From JBJSXJ01 sp044235425 (lineage in GTDB: Bacteria; Planctomycetota; Planctomycetia; Pirellulales; Pirellulaceae), in contig JBIIHW010000022.1 of assembly GCA_044235425.1 (NCBI GenBank), positions 26,795 to 90,794 on the forward strand: 64,000 bases of DNA. The letters run 5' to 3'. The notes under the pieces are model-generated. The model saw only the letters and a program-made list of their open reading frames with translations. It searched no databases and had not been told where the DNA came from. Below, one piece after another: positions 17,694 to 25,894 of this stretch (the stretch's first letter is position 1; each line of letters begins with the position of its first letter). A program made the position numbers and the translations under genes.

Positions 17694-17808
17694 GCGCACG
17701 GCGACACAAGTGAAAGTTTGGTCATTGGTCATTGGTCATTGGTCATTGGTCATTGGTCATTGGTCATTGGTCATTGGTCATTGGGCATTGGGCATTGGGC
17801 ATTGGGCA
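17694..17808 (+). repeat. TTGGTCA/TTGGGCA heptamer array with head sequence
   Basis: Nine TTGGTCA units (17718-17780) are followed by four TTGGGCA units (17781-17808), perfectly in phase. The segment GCGCACGGCGACACAA at 17694-17709 precedes the array; a similar copy lies at 17671-17686. An inverted counterpart of this head flanks the large array at 31441-31689. The heptamer resembles a class of cyanobacterial short tandem repeats (from memory). The rest of the 17661-18011 gap holds only the candidate promoter below. Confidence 0.92.
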
Positions 17809-17936
17809 GTAAGCGAAAAAATTCTCTTTGCGCCGTTCTGTGCGAAACCGATCCGAGTCTCCGTGTGAAACTCCGTCGGTAGGTTGGCAATCTGGTGTGG
17901 AAATCTGGTACCAGGGAAGAAGCTTGACGGATTGGA

Positions 17937-17967
17937 TTGTCGCGCTGGCCGATTATCTGGCTATAAT
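17937..17967 (+). promoter_or_regulatory. Candidate promoter for kinase 1
   Basis: TTGTCG, a 19-nt spacer and a perfect TATAAT at 17962-17967, about 45 nt before the proposed TTG start. The -35 is weak and the spacer long, so this is tentative. Confidence 0.35.
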
Positions 17968-18011
17968 TCGCTGACTTGCCAGATTCGTTCCATCTTTCCA
18001 AGGATGATCCG

Positions 18012-20966
18012 TTGTCAACTTCCGATCTCTCGTCGCTGGACGATTCATTACCTGAAGACTCCGACCATGCCAATCGCCAAATTCGATTCGGTATGTTTGC
18101 GTTGAAAATGGGGATGCTGAATCGAGAGCAATATGCGCGTGAGATGGAAAGCTGGATTGCGGCCAGAACTCCCAGTTTCTCCCAGTGGCTGGTTGACCGA
18201 CGGCAATTGACGGCAGAGCAAGTGGAGCAGATCGAGCGAGCCATGCATGCCGAACTGGCTGCGAGTGCTGACAACTCGGTGGATAGTTTGCCGTCAGGAC
18301 TCGAGTCGGGAGTTGAGTGGAGTGACCGCCAGGATTCCCATTCGAAGGAGTCCACAGGAGCCGATGGGAAGCGACCACGTTCGGATACTGAACCGAACAG
18401 CCAGCAGGGAGGCGGTGAAGGTAACGAAACAAGCCTGAATTCCACTGTTGGTCGGCGAACCTATCGGGAACGTTCGCAGCAGGAGTTGCTTGCCGAGCAT
18501 GAGCGGCAATTGAAATCGACGTTTGTCATCCGCCACAAGTTGGGCCAGGGTGGGCAGGGGATCGTCTGGCTGGCTCACGATACACGCCTTAAACGCGATG
18601 TGGCGATCAAGCAACTGCGACCGGAGTTGGCCGAGGATAGGTCACTGCGGCAGCGGTTAGATCAAGAAGCCAGAATCATCAGCAGCTTGGAGCACCCGGG
18701 TATTGTACCGGTCTATGGGGTCGGTCAGTTTGGTACCGAACAGCCGTTTTATGCCATGCGATTGATCGAGGGAAAGACTCTCGCAAATGCGATCAAGCAG
18801 GAATTGCGAATCGGGTTTCCAGCTAACCAGGATTCGAAGGGCGAAGGAAACATCGGGCGAATCGCTTATGAAAGATATTTGCGAAAATATCTGAGTCATT
18901 TTATTGCGGCTTGCAATGCAGTGGCGTATGCGCACAGTCGCGGGGTGCTCCATCGAGATTTGAAACCAGCCAATATTATGCTGGGGCAATTTGGTGAGAC
19001 TTTGGTTGTTGACTGGGGACTTGCGAAAGCTTGTCTGACACCGACGGTCGCATTCGACGATACAACGATCGACGGGGCGGTTAGAACTTCCACGGCCGAG
19101 CGTTTTGACGGCATGGTCGATCCGACGATGGAGGGTGGGTATGTTGGCACGCCGCCCTACATGAGCCCGGAGCAGGCCTGCGGGCAAGTCTCGCGGTTTG
19201 GGGTGGCGACGGATGTTTTTGGTCTCGGGGCTACGCTTTATTCGCTGTTGGTTGGAAAGGCACCGTATGAAGGCCCGGCAGAAGACGCCACGCGGTTGAA
19301 AGCTGCGAATCATCAGCTGGTCAGTGCGCGTCGACGAAATCCGTTAGTACCCGCTCCACTCAGCGCGGTTTGTGATCGAGCGATGGCGTATGAGCCCGCC
19401 CAGAGGTATGCCAGTGCGATCGATCTGCGCCAGGAGATTGAGGCTTGGCTGGCGGATGAACCGGTGCAAGCCCTACCTGATTCCTCGACCCAAAAGCTAG
19501 CTCGCTGGGGTCGTGCGCATCGCGGTGTGGTGCGAACAGCGATCGCCTCGCTAGTGCTGTTCACGGTTACCCTCGCGGTGGCTGCCTATCGTCTCCGGCA
19601 ACAGCAATCGCAGACTCAACGGAACTTCGAACAGGCGCGCAGCTTGATGCTTGGTGTCATCGACCTATTGCAACTGACTCCAGTTGAAATCATGGATTCG
19701 CCGTCCGTGATGGATAAGCGCGCTAAGGCGATGGAATCCGCTACGCAAGCGGCCAAGTTTTTGCATCAGTTTGCTCCTCATGATCTCGACGTGAATCTGC
19801 GCAAGATCCAAGCACAGCATTACCAGGCTAACGGTTTGCGACTGCAAGGTAATCTGCAGAATGCCGCTCAACTACTTGCTGATGCCCTGCAAACGCATGA
19901 TGAAATTGTGAGTCAAATCGATGACGAGCGTCGTGGCGAGTGCCGTTCGCAATTCCTGGAGGTGCTGCGCATTTTGGCCCTGGTACAAGGTGAGGCGGGA
20001 GAGATTTCCGAAGCCATCGAGACCTTAACGCGGGCGATTGAGTCGAGTCGGGAATGGCTGGAGAGTAAGCAGCAACGGCTCACACCGGAAATGCTCGGTA
20101 ATCCAGCGCAGTCGCAAGAGGTGTTTGGGAGTACTGCTCAGATCTGGCCGAAATTCTATGTGCAAGGTGTTGTGGCGCGCGCATTGGCAGAACGAGGAGC
20201 ACTACGATTGGTACTGCGGGACCAGATGGGAGCTCGAGAGGATTTAATTTCGGCGCGTGATTACTACGTCGAGATAGTACAGGCTGACGATGCGTCTTCG
20301 ACTCGATTTGGCAAAGTCCTGGATGAGTTTTTACTGTGCTTGATTCATTCACAACTGGCGATGTTGGCGGATCAGGAAGGGGATGTCGAAGAGGCGACGC
20401 GGTATCACGAACTTGCGGCTCGCCGAGCTGATGAGTTAGATCCCGAGGGATCGCTTGTTGATCGTGATCATCTGAATATTCGGGCGGTGCTTCGTCTGGC
20501 TCAGGCGAAATTCTGGTTGGCTCATCAGATGCGTCACGATGAGGCGCTGATTAATTTGGGGTATACGATTGAATCCTGGAGTATCTTGGCACGCGAGCAT
20601 ACGACGGCTGTGCAATATCATGCTCAGTTAGCCGCTGCACACTGCACGCTGGCTAAACAGCTGATGGTTGATCCAGAGCAGCGTCAGCGGGCTGAAGAGA
20701 TGCTGCATGCGGCGCGTGCCACGCTGATCAATCAATTGAACCGCGTGCCCGAGGTGGTTCAGTTGTATGGACTGCAAGCTGAGACCATGCTGGCTCTCAG
20801 TCAACTCGAAGAACTCAAGGGGCAAGCCGCTCCAGCCGAACGGTATCGGGAGCAGGCTCGAGTGATGATTCTGGAGGCAGTGAAACGTTCACCGCGGAAT
20901 CGTGACTATCAGAATCTGCAGCAGATGATCGATCCCGCGACTCGGTCCGAAGAGTTGGCAAAGTGA
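18012..20966 (+). CDS. Membrane-anchored Ser/Thr protein kinase with TPR-like C-terminal region
   Basis: 984 aa from a TTG at 18012, chosen because AAGGA lies 7 nt upstream; there is no in-frame ATG before residue 28. A hydrophilic N-terminal region (about 1-165) precedes the kinase domain (about 168-470): glycine loop GQGGQG, catalytic Lys200 in VAIKQL, HRD at 314-316, DWG in place of DFG at 334-336, and TPPYMSPEQA. One membrane span follows at about 508-527. The C-terminal half is helical with TPR-like repeats (about 560-980). Hanks-type kinases phosphorylate Ser/Thr; with this topology the kinase is cytoplasmic and the TPR region is outside the cytoplasm, probably as a sensor or protein-binding part. 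DWG is frequent in planctomycete kinases and does not by itself indicate inactivity. Confidence 0.93.
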   Translation: MSTSDLSSLDDSLPEDSDHANRQIRFGMFALKMGMLNREQYAREMESWIAARTPSFSQWLVDRRQLTAEQVEQIERAMHAELAASADNSVDSLPSGLESGVEWSDRQDSHSKESTGADGKRPRSDTEPNSQQGGGEGNETSLNSTVGRRTYRERSQQELLAEHERQLKSTFVIRHKLGQGGQGIVWLAHDTRLKRDVAIKQLRPELAEDRSLRQRLDQEARIISSLEHPGIVPVYGVGQFGTEQPFYAMRLIEGKTLANAIKQELRIGFPANQDSKGEGNIGRIAYERYLRKYLSHFIAACNAVAYAHSRGVLHRDLKPANIMLGQFGETLVVDWGLAKACLTPTVAFDDTTIDGAVRTSTAERFDGMVDPTMEGGYVGTPPYMSPEQACGQVSRFGVATDVFGLGATLYSLLVGKAPYEGPAEDATRLKAANHQLVSARRRNPLVPAPLSAVCDRAMAYEPAQRYASAIDLRQEIEAWLADEPVQALPDSSTQKLARWGRAHRGVVRTAIASLVLFTVTLAVAAYRLRQQQSQTQRNFEQARSLMLGVIDLLQLTPVEIMDSPSVMDKRAKAMESATQAAKFLHQFAPHDLDVNLRKIQAQHYQANGLRLQGNLQNAAQLLADALQTHDEIVSQIDDERRGECRSQFLEVLRILALVQGEAGEISEAIETLTRAIESSREWLESKQQRLTPEMLGNPAQSQEVFGSTAQIWPKFYVQGVVARALAERGALRLVLRDQMGAREDLISARDYYVEIVQADDASSTRFGKVLDEFLLCLIHSQLAMLADQEGDVEEATRYHELAARRADELDPEGSLVDRDHLNIRAVLRLAQAKFWLAHQMRHDEALINLGYTIESWSILAREHTTAVQYHAQLAAAHCTLAKQLMVDPEQRQRAEEMLHAARATLINQLNRVPEVVQLYGLQAETMLALSQLEELKGQAAPAERYREQARVMILEAVKRSPRNRDYQNLQQMIDPATRSEELAK

Positions 20967-20993
20967 GTCGCGAGATCTGGTTCAAACGTGCCG

Positions 20994-21413
20994 TTAGTTC
21001 ATGTAGCCAAACGGTGGCGAAGTAAATGTGGGGGGGATGTTGGGGCCGGCACCATCGAGGTGGATGGAAAGCATGCCGGTGGGGGCGGCGGCAGCGAGGC
21101 CGGCGCCGGCCAGGTTGAGCCCACGGTCGCCGTGATGGCTGCCCACGTCCAATCCTGGCGCGGCAAGGTGAGGGCCAGCAGGTGGGGTGTCCAATACGGC
21201 ATTATTCCCGTTCAAGGACATCTTCAGTTTTTTGCCATGGGCGATGATTTCGGACTGATCGCAGGTCCAGGTGAGCCCATTCGCGGCGTCGGATACTGAA
21301 CGCACGGTGGTGGTACTTGGAAATGTTTCACCAGCGGGTGCCGTCAGCTGGACGACACTGCTTCCCTTGCGTTTCACCATCATGGGTTGATCGAAGCTTG
21401 GTTGGCCAGGCAT
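20994..21413 (-). CDS. Hypothetical protein, 139 aa
   Basis: 139 aa on the minus strand, convergent with kinase 1 (27 nt between stops). The ATG has a GGAG ribosome site 5 nt upstream. The N-terminal half is a mixed polar/beta-like segment (about 10-75, with TWTCDQSEIIAHGKKLKM). The C-terminal half is Gly/Ala/Pro-rich and low complexity. There is no signal peptide or membrane span. I do not recognise a family. The good ribosome site and clean placement argue that it is real. Confidence 0.6.
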   Translation of the reverse strand: MPGQPSFDQPMMVKRKGSSVVQLTAPAGETFPSTTTVRSVSDAANGLTWTCDQSEIIAHGKKLKMSLNGNNAVLDTPPAGPHLAAPGLDVGSHHGDRGLNLAGAGLAAAAPTGMLSIHLDGAGPNIPPTFTSPPFGYMN

Positions 21414-21539
21414 AGCAACTCCGTTAACTTAATGGATAGCCTCGTTTCTCAAAAGCACTCGCCATCCCTCGTATGGCGAGTCGAGTACCGCAAGTATGGC
21501 ACTACCTTACAGTGGATGCAACTGTCACCTACTGGGACT

Positions 21540-22043
21540 ATGACGATGGACTACCACTACGAAGTCACTTGCCTCGCTTCTGCTGACGAAGCGTTACGGA
21601 TTATCCGCGACGCGCTCATCGCCAACGGGTTTGGGATCGAAGCGAGAGAAGAATTCCAGTTCACCGCACGGGGACCTGGGATGTTGTCCTCGCGGGAGAA
21701 TGCCATTCGTGGAGTCACGAAGGCGCGCGTTACGAGCAGTCGAGGGCGGATTGAAATTCAAGCGGAGCTGGGTGGTGTAGCCCGCTTACGCCGCTTTGTG
21801 ACCCTCTTTCCAATCGCACTGGGCATGCTCCTGGCAACGACCTTCCTGTTGATCGTCTGGGCAACGGGCGAGCTCGGCAAACGACCCGTCAACGTTTGGA
21901 TTCCACTCGTCGCACCGCTCTTGTCAACATTACCTTGGCTCATTCTTGGCCCCTGGATGGCTCGACTGTTCCGTCGGCGTACGGAGCGGGCGATCGAGCT
22001 GCTTTTGCAATCTGCGGCGAATAATGCGTCTGCCAGCGATTGA
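21540..22043 (+). CDS. Hypothetical protein with two membrane spans, 167 aa
   Basis: 167 aa from the ATG at 21540. The frame stays open upstream to 21387, but that longer version would overlap the divergent 139-aa gene and adds an unlikely N-terminus. Residues 1 to about 85 form a soluble alpha/beta segment (YHYEVTCLASADEALRIIRDAL). Two hydrophobic spans follow (about 88-112 and 120-140), ending in an Arg-rich cytoplasmic tail. Family unknown. It is probably a small inner-membrane protein transcribed from the divergent 21414-21539 region. Confidence 0.65.
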   Translation: MTMDYHYEVTCLASADEALRIIRDALIANGFGIEAREEFQFTARGPGMLSSRENAIRGVTKARVTSSRGRIEIQAELGGVARLRRFVTLFPIALGMLLATTFLLIVWATGELGKRPVNVWIPLVAPLLSTLPWLILGPWMARLFRRRTERAIELLLQSAANNASASD

Positions 22044-22185
22044 CCAGAGTCTTGGAAACCGCCGCAGGTGACAGCAGTCGTTCGGCAGCGGTACAATCGG
22101 TGTCCTGTTGACCTGAATTTCAGCGATTTACTCCTGGACGATGTTGACGCCTATACCCCCCCCGTTCTGTCGAGGTCATATTGTT

Positions 22186-23847
22186 ATGCGCATTCATGTG
22201 ACTCTGGTGGCCATCCTGCTCTCGTTAATGTTCCAGTCGGTTTCCCGTGCGGATGAATTTGTGGTGGAGCCGGGATTCACGTCAATTTTTGACGGCAAGT
22301 CACTGGATGGTTGGGAGGGAAACCTGAAATCGTTTCGGGTGGAAGAGGGAGCGATTGTCGCCGGTACCTTCTACAGTTCGATTCCTCGCAATGAGTTCCT
22401 TTGTACCAAGAAACGATATGGTGATTTTGAGTTGCGACTGGAGGCTCGGCTGCGCGGCGAAGGACAAAACGCTGGAATTCAATTTCGTAGCGAGCGAGTG
22501 CCTAATCATCACGAGGTGAGTGGTTACCAGTGTGACATGGGAATCATGAAGGATCGTCCCATTTGGGGATTTCTGTATGATGAATCGCGGCGGAATAAGT
22601 TTCTGGTCGAGGCGGATGCGGAAACGATGAGTCGCGCCGCTCGACCTCACAGTTGGAACAATCTTGTGATCCGCTGCGTCGGACCGCGGGTCGAGATCTG
22701 GGTCAACGGAGTGCAGACGGTCGATTACACCGAAGCGGATGCCGCCATTGCCAAGCGTGGAGTGATCGGACTGCAGATTCATGGAGGAGCGCCCGCGGAG
22801 GCTTATTATCGCAAGATTCGGATCAAGTTGCTCGGTAAGCCTGAAGCAGTGGAAGCGGACGAAAAGCAGTCGGTCGCGCCGGAAGTGCTGGATCCGGTAG
22901 CGGCAACGGCGGACGACGTGCAGTTGCTCTATGCCGGCGATATTATGCTCGACGATCTTCCTGGCCAGGCGATAGCTCGGGGCATCGATCCGTTCCAGGA
23001 ATTCGCCGATGTATTCAAGGCGGCTCAGGCCACCATCGGGAATTTGGAATGTGTGGTCGCGACGAAGGGGGAAGAGGTCAAGAAACCATTCGCCTTTCGC
23101 GCTCGGCCATCCGTTCTGCCGGTGCTCAAGCGGCACATTGGGATCGTTTCACTGGCCAATAATCACAGTGGCGATTTTGGACATGCTGCTTTTTTGGAGC
23201 AGTTGGATTTGCTGGCCGAGCACAAGATTGCTCATTTCGGCGGTGGGCGCGACTGCAGCCAGGCAAGACTGCCTTACATGCTAACGGTCAAAGGACTGCG
23301 GATCGCTCTGCTGGGCTATAACGAATTCAAGCCGCGATCATTTGAGGCGGGACCGGATTGGCCGGGAGTGGCCTGGAGCGTCGACGAACAAGTGATTGCC
23401 GACATTCGAGCCGCTCGCACTCGTCACCACGCCGACCTCGTCATTCCCTACATGCACTGGGGCTGGGAACAAGAGCCGGCTAGCGCGCGGCAGAAACAAC
23501 TGGCCCGGATGATGATCGATGTGGGAGCAGACGTCGTCGTGGGTGCTCACCCTCATGTCACCCAAGAAGTGGAGTATTACAAGGGAAAACTGATCGCTTA
23601 CAGTTTGGGGAATTTTGTATTCGACGGCTTCGGCGAAGGGCCAGAACGAGTGGGCTGGCTCCTCCGCTTGCGACTAAATAAACAAGGCTTGGTTGCTTGG
23701 GATACCGTCGTCGCCAATTTGGATGACGAGGGCATTCCGCATCTGGCGCGTGAGGCGGCAAGCCCGGCAGGACGAGCGGGTTCGTTCCAAATCGAGGAAC
23801 GCCGCGCCCTCATCGACTCGCCTTTGACCCTGCTCAACGGCAAGTAG
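22186..23847 (+). CDS. DUF1080 (3-keto-disaccharide hydrolase) - CapA/PgsA-like fusion, exported
   Basis: 553 aa. The ATG at 22186 is preceded by GAGGT about 10 nt upstream and gives a signal peptide (RIHVTLVAILLSLMFQSVSRA); the in-frame ATG at 22141 is less suitable. Residues about 28-215 are a DUF1080 concanavalin-like domain (FDGKSLDGWEGN, GDFELRLEARL, NAGIQFRS, NGVQTVDY), a family linked to 3-keto-glycoside hydrolysis. Residues about 244-485 are a CapA/PGA_cap phosphoesterase-like domain (LLYAGDIMLDD, GNLECVV, SLANNHSGDFG, GAHPHVTQ, YSLGNFVFD), known from poly-gamma-glutamate capsule synthesis and metallophosphatase-like enzymes. Metal-ligand-type residues of the CapA part appear intact. 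Combining the two in one chain is unusual to my knowledge. The 23848-24082 gap after it holds a 9-bp repeat. Confidence 0.9.
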   Translation: MRIHVTLVAILLSLMFQSVSRADEFVVEPGFTSIFDGKSLDGWEGNLKSFRVEEGAIVAGTFYSSIPRNEFLCTKKRYGDFELRLEARLRGEGQNAGIQFRSERVPNHHEVSGYQCDMGIMKDRPIWGFLYDESRRNKFLVEADAETMSRAARPHSWNNLVIRCVGPRVEIWVNGVQTVDYTEADAAIAKRGVIGLQIHGGAPAEAYYRKIRIKLLGKPEAVEADEKQSVAPEVLDPVAATADDVQLLYAGDIMLDDLPGQAIARGIDPFQEFADVFKAAQATIGNLECVVATKGEEVKKPFAFRARPSVLPVLKRHIGIVSLANNHSGDFGHAAFLEQLDLLAEHKIAHFGGGRDCSQARLPYMLTVKGLRIALLGYNEFKPRSFEAGPDWPGVAWSVDEQVIADIRAARTRHHADLVIPYMHWGWEQEPASARQKQLARMMIDVGADVVVGAHPHVTQEVEYYKGKLIAYSLGNFVFDGFGEGPERVGWLLRLRLNKQGLVAWDTVVANLDDEGIPHLAREAASPAGRAGSFQIEERRALIDSPLTLLNGK

Positions 23848-23865
23848 GATACGCGGACTCGTGTC

Positions 23866-23892
23866 TCCATCACCTCCATCACCTCCATCACC
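23866..23892. repeat. Three tandem 9-bp repeats (TCCATCACC)
   Basis: Three perfect TCCATCACC units lie 19 nt after the DUF1080-CapA stop codon. Further on, a 7-bp inverted repeat (CCGAATC / GATTCGG, about 23957-23980) precedes the secretin gene. Confidence 0.8.
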
Positions 23893-24082
23893 TCCGTGTC
23901 TTCCAACCGCGGAGTGGGATGGTAACGATTTCAGGTTTTTTGAAAAAAACTTGCCCCCGAATCCTAACATTTCGATTCGGCCAACGAATAAGTAAGGGAG
24001 GCTTCACGGATGAGGCCTGGTGCAGTGATTCGCTGCACGCTTGTCGCTTGGTTTTTCTCATGCTGTTGACGGAGTCGTTAGC

Positions 24083-25894
24083 ATGTCTCAGCGCACGGGG
24101 CCTCAGGGGCCATCTCGCCGTCGTTTCTTTGCTATTCCTGGTGAACTGCGGTGGTGGCTAGCCATCGTCCTATCGCTGTCGTTGTATTTGCTCTGGGAGT
24201 TTTCGGTTCCAGTGCCACTGCAGGCGCAGACTGGAGTTCATGAAACGGTGCGTGAGCTACCGCTTCTGCAGCCGCCGCCAACGGTTGATTGGGAGCCGCA
24301 TACTGTCCAGCCCGAGTTGCCGGTGGTGGAGCGAGAGAGTGGGCGTGAGCCGCAGGCATCCACGAGCGGCTTGGGGCCGCTGGAGGCGCTGGAGCGGCCG
24401 GTCGTGGCGGGGCGATTGGAGTTGCTGGTTGGTCAGTCTCGACTGCTCACCCTGCGTCGACCGTTACCACCAGCTTCGTCACCATTTATTGCACTTGGCG
24501 ATCCGGCGGTTGCGCATATCGATCTGTTACCAGATGGGCGTACGCTGCGACTGATTGGACTGCAGGCGGGTGCGACCGATTTGTCGCTCCGGATGAGCCA
24601 GGAAGCGCCGACGACCTATCTGCTTACGGTAGGCCATGACGTGGATTCGATGATGGAGCGGCTGGAGCGAATTTTTCCTCGTACTAAGGTGAAAGTTTCT
24701 CAGGTGCGCGGAGTGCTGATATTGGAGGGGCAAGTGCAGTATGCACGACAAGCTCAGCTTATCGAACGCGCATTAATCGCGATGTTGCCGGGAGCGGGGA
24801 TGGCGGGCCACGCGGGAATGACAGGCGAAGCAGCTGCAGCGGGCAGTGCGGGAATGGCAGGCGGTGCGATGATGGCAACTGGCATGACGGGGGCAAGTAG
24901 CATGACGGGGGCAAGTGGTGATCCGCGCGTCATTAATCTGCTGCAGATACCCGGTCAGCGACAGGTGATGCTGCAGGTTCGCATTGGGGAGCTGAATCGT
25001 TCCGCACTGCGTGAAATTGGAGCCGACTGGTTTGTGCGCTGGAGTCAGCGGAATTTAGCGGGGGCCCGGATTGCTGGGGCCGAGCAAACGCTGCAAGGAT
25101 TTCAAGGAATTGGCCAGCGTGCGACCGCTTTTGGCATCTTTCCTACGCCACATGTGGAGGTGGTGCTGCGGGCACTCACGGATCGCGGGCTACTGCAGGT
25201 GATGGCCGAACCCAATCTTGTAGCGCTGGATGGTGAGCGTGCCAGTTTTCTGGCCGGTGGTCAGTTTCCAGTGCCGATTCCACAGGGTGGTGGAGTGGCC
25301 AGTTCCAATTCGATTCAATTCAAAGAATTTGGTGTGCAACTGGAATTCCTTGCCCAGATCCTTGACCAAGACACGCTGCGGCTGAAGGTTGCGCCGGAAG
25401 TGAGTACGATTGATCGTTCGATTGGCACGACGCTGGTCACGGGGGGAGATCCCGTACCTGGCCTGATCACTCGCAAAGTGGCGACCACCGTGGAGCTACA
25501 GCAGGGTGAGACGCTCGCCTTGGCGGGCCTCTTACAGACAGAACTGGATGGTCGTTCCCAGCGTTTGCCGCTGATGGGCGACTTACCCTACTTAGGTCCA
25601 CTCTTTACGAACACCAGTCATCGGCGTGTGGAGAAGGAATTGCTGGTGCTGGTGAGTCCGGTGCTACTGGCAGTTCGCGATCAGCCACGGCCTAAATCAT
25701 TGCCGGGAGGCGGTATTCAGGAACCGACGGATCGCGAGTTTTTTCTAGAAAGTCGACTGGAACGTCGTGAACTGGTACGAGCCGATGCACATGAAAAAAA
25801 TTCCGAGGGCAGGCCACTTACGGTCGCTCGGCCTGATCGTCGTCCGTCGCTTCGCGAGCAGACGATTCGACCGGTTTTGTGGTCTGGGCCGTAG
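24083..25894 (+). CDS. CpaC/type II-III secretin-like outer-membrane pilus assembly protein
   Basis: 603 aa. The ATG at 24083 has GGAG 8 nt upstream. A basic N-terminus and one hydrophobic signal/anchor (about 24-45) come first. A pilus-formation N-terminal domain (about 115-195, LLVGQSRLLTLRRPL, VAHIDLLPDGRTLRLIGLQAG) and a BON-like segment follow. A Gly/Ala/Met-rich insertion (about 235-285) precedes the secretin core (about 300-545), with MAEPNLVALDGERASFLAGG and QGETLALAGLLQTELDGRSQRLPLMGDLPYLGPLF, the signature secretin C-terminal motif (quoted here in overlapping parts). CpaC-type secretins form the outer-membrane channel of Tad/Flp pili. No other tad genes are in the window, so it is an orphan here. 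Its last 77 nt are antisense to the 3' end of kinase 2. Confidence 0.9.
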   Translation: MSQRTGPQGPSRRRFFAIPGELRWWLAIVLSLSLYLLWEFSVPVPLQAQTGVHETVRELPLLQPPPTVDWEPHTVQPELPVVERESGREPQASTSGLGPLEALERPVVAGRLELLVGQSRLLTLRRPLPPASSPFIALGDPAVAHIDLLPDGRTLRLIGLQAGATDLSLRMSQEAPTTYLLTVGHDVDSMMERLERIFPRTKVKVSQVRGVLILEGQVQYARQAQLIERALIAMLPGAGMAGHAGMTGEAAAAGSAGMAGGAMMATGMTGASSMTGASGDPRVINLLQIPGQRQVMLQVRIGELNRSALREIGADWFVRWSQRNLAGARIAGAEQTLQGFQGIGQRATAFGIFPTPHVEVVLRALTDRGLLQVMAEPNLVALDGERASFLAGGQFPVPIPQGGGVASSNSIQFKEFGVQLEFLAQILDQDTLRLKVAPEVSTIDRSIGTTLVTGGDPVPGLITRKVATTVELQQGETLALAGLLQTELDGRSQRLPLMGDLPYLGPLFTNTSHRRVEKELLVLVSPVLLAVRDQPRPKSLPGGGIQEPTDREFFLESRLERRELVRADAHEKNSEGRPLTVARPDRRPSLREQTIRPVLWSGP

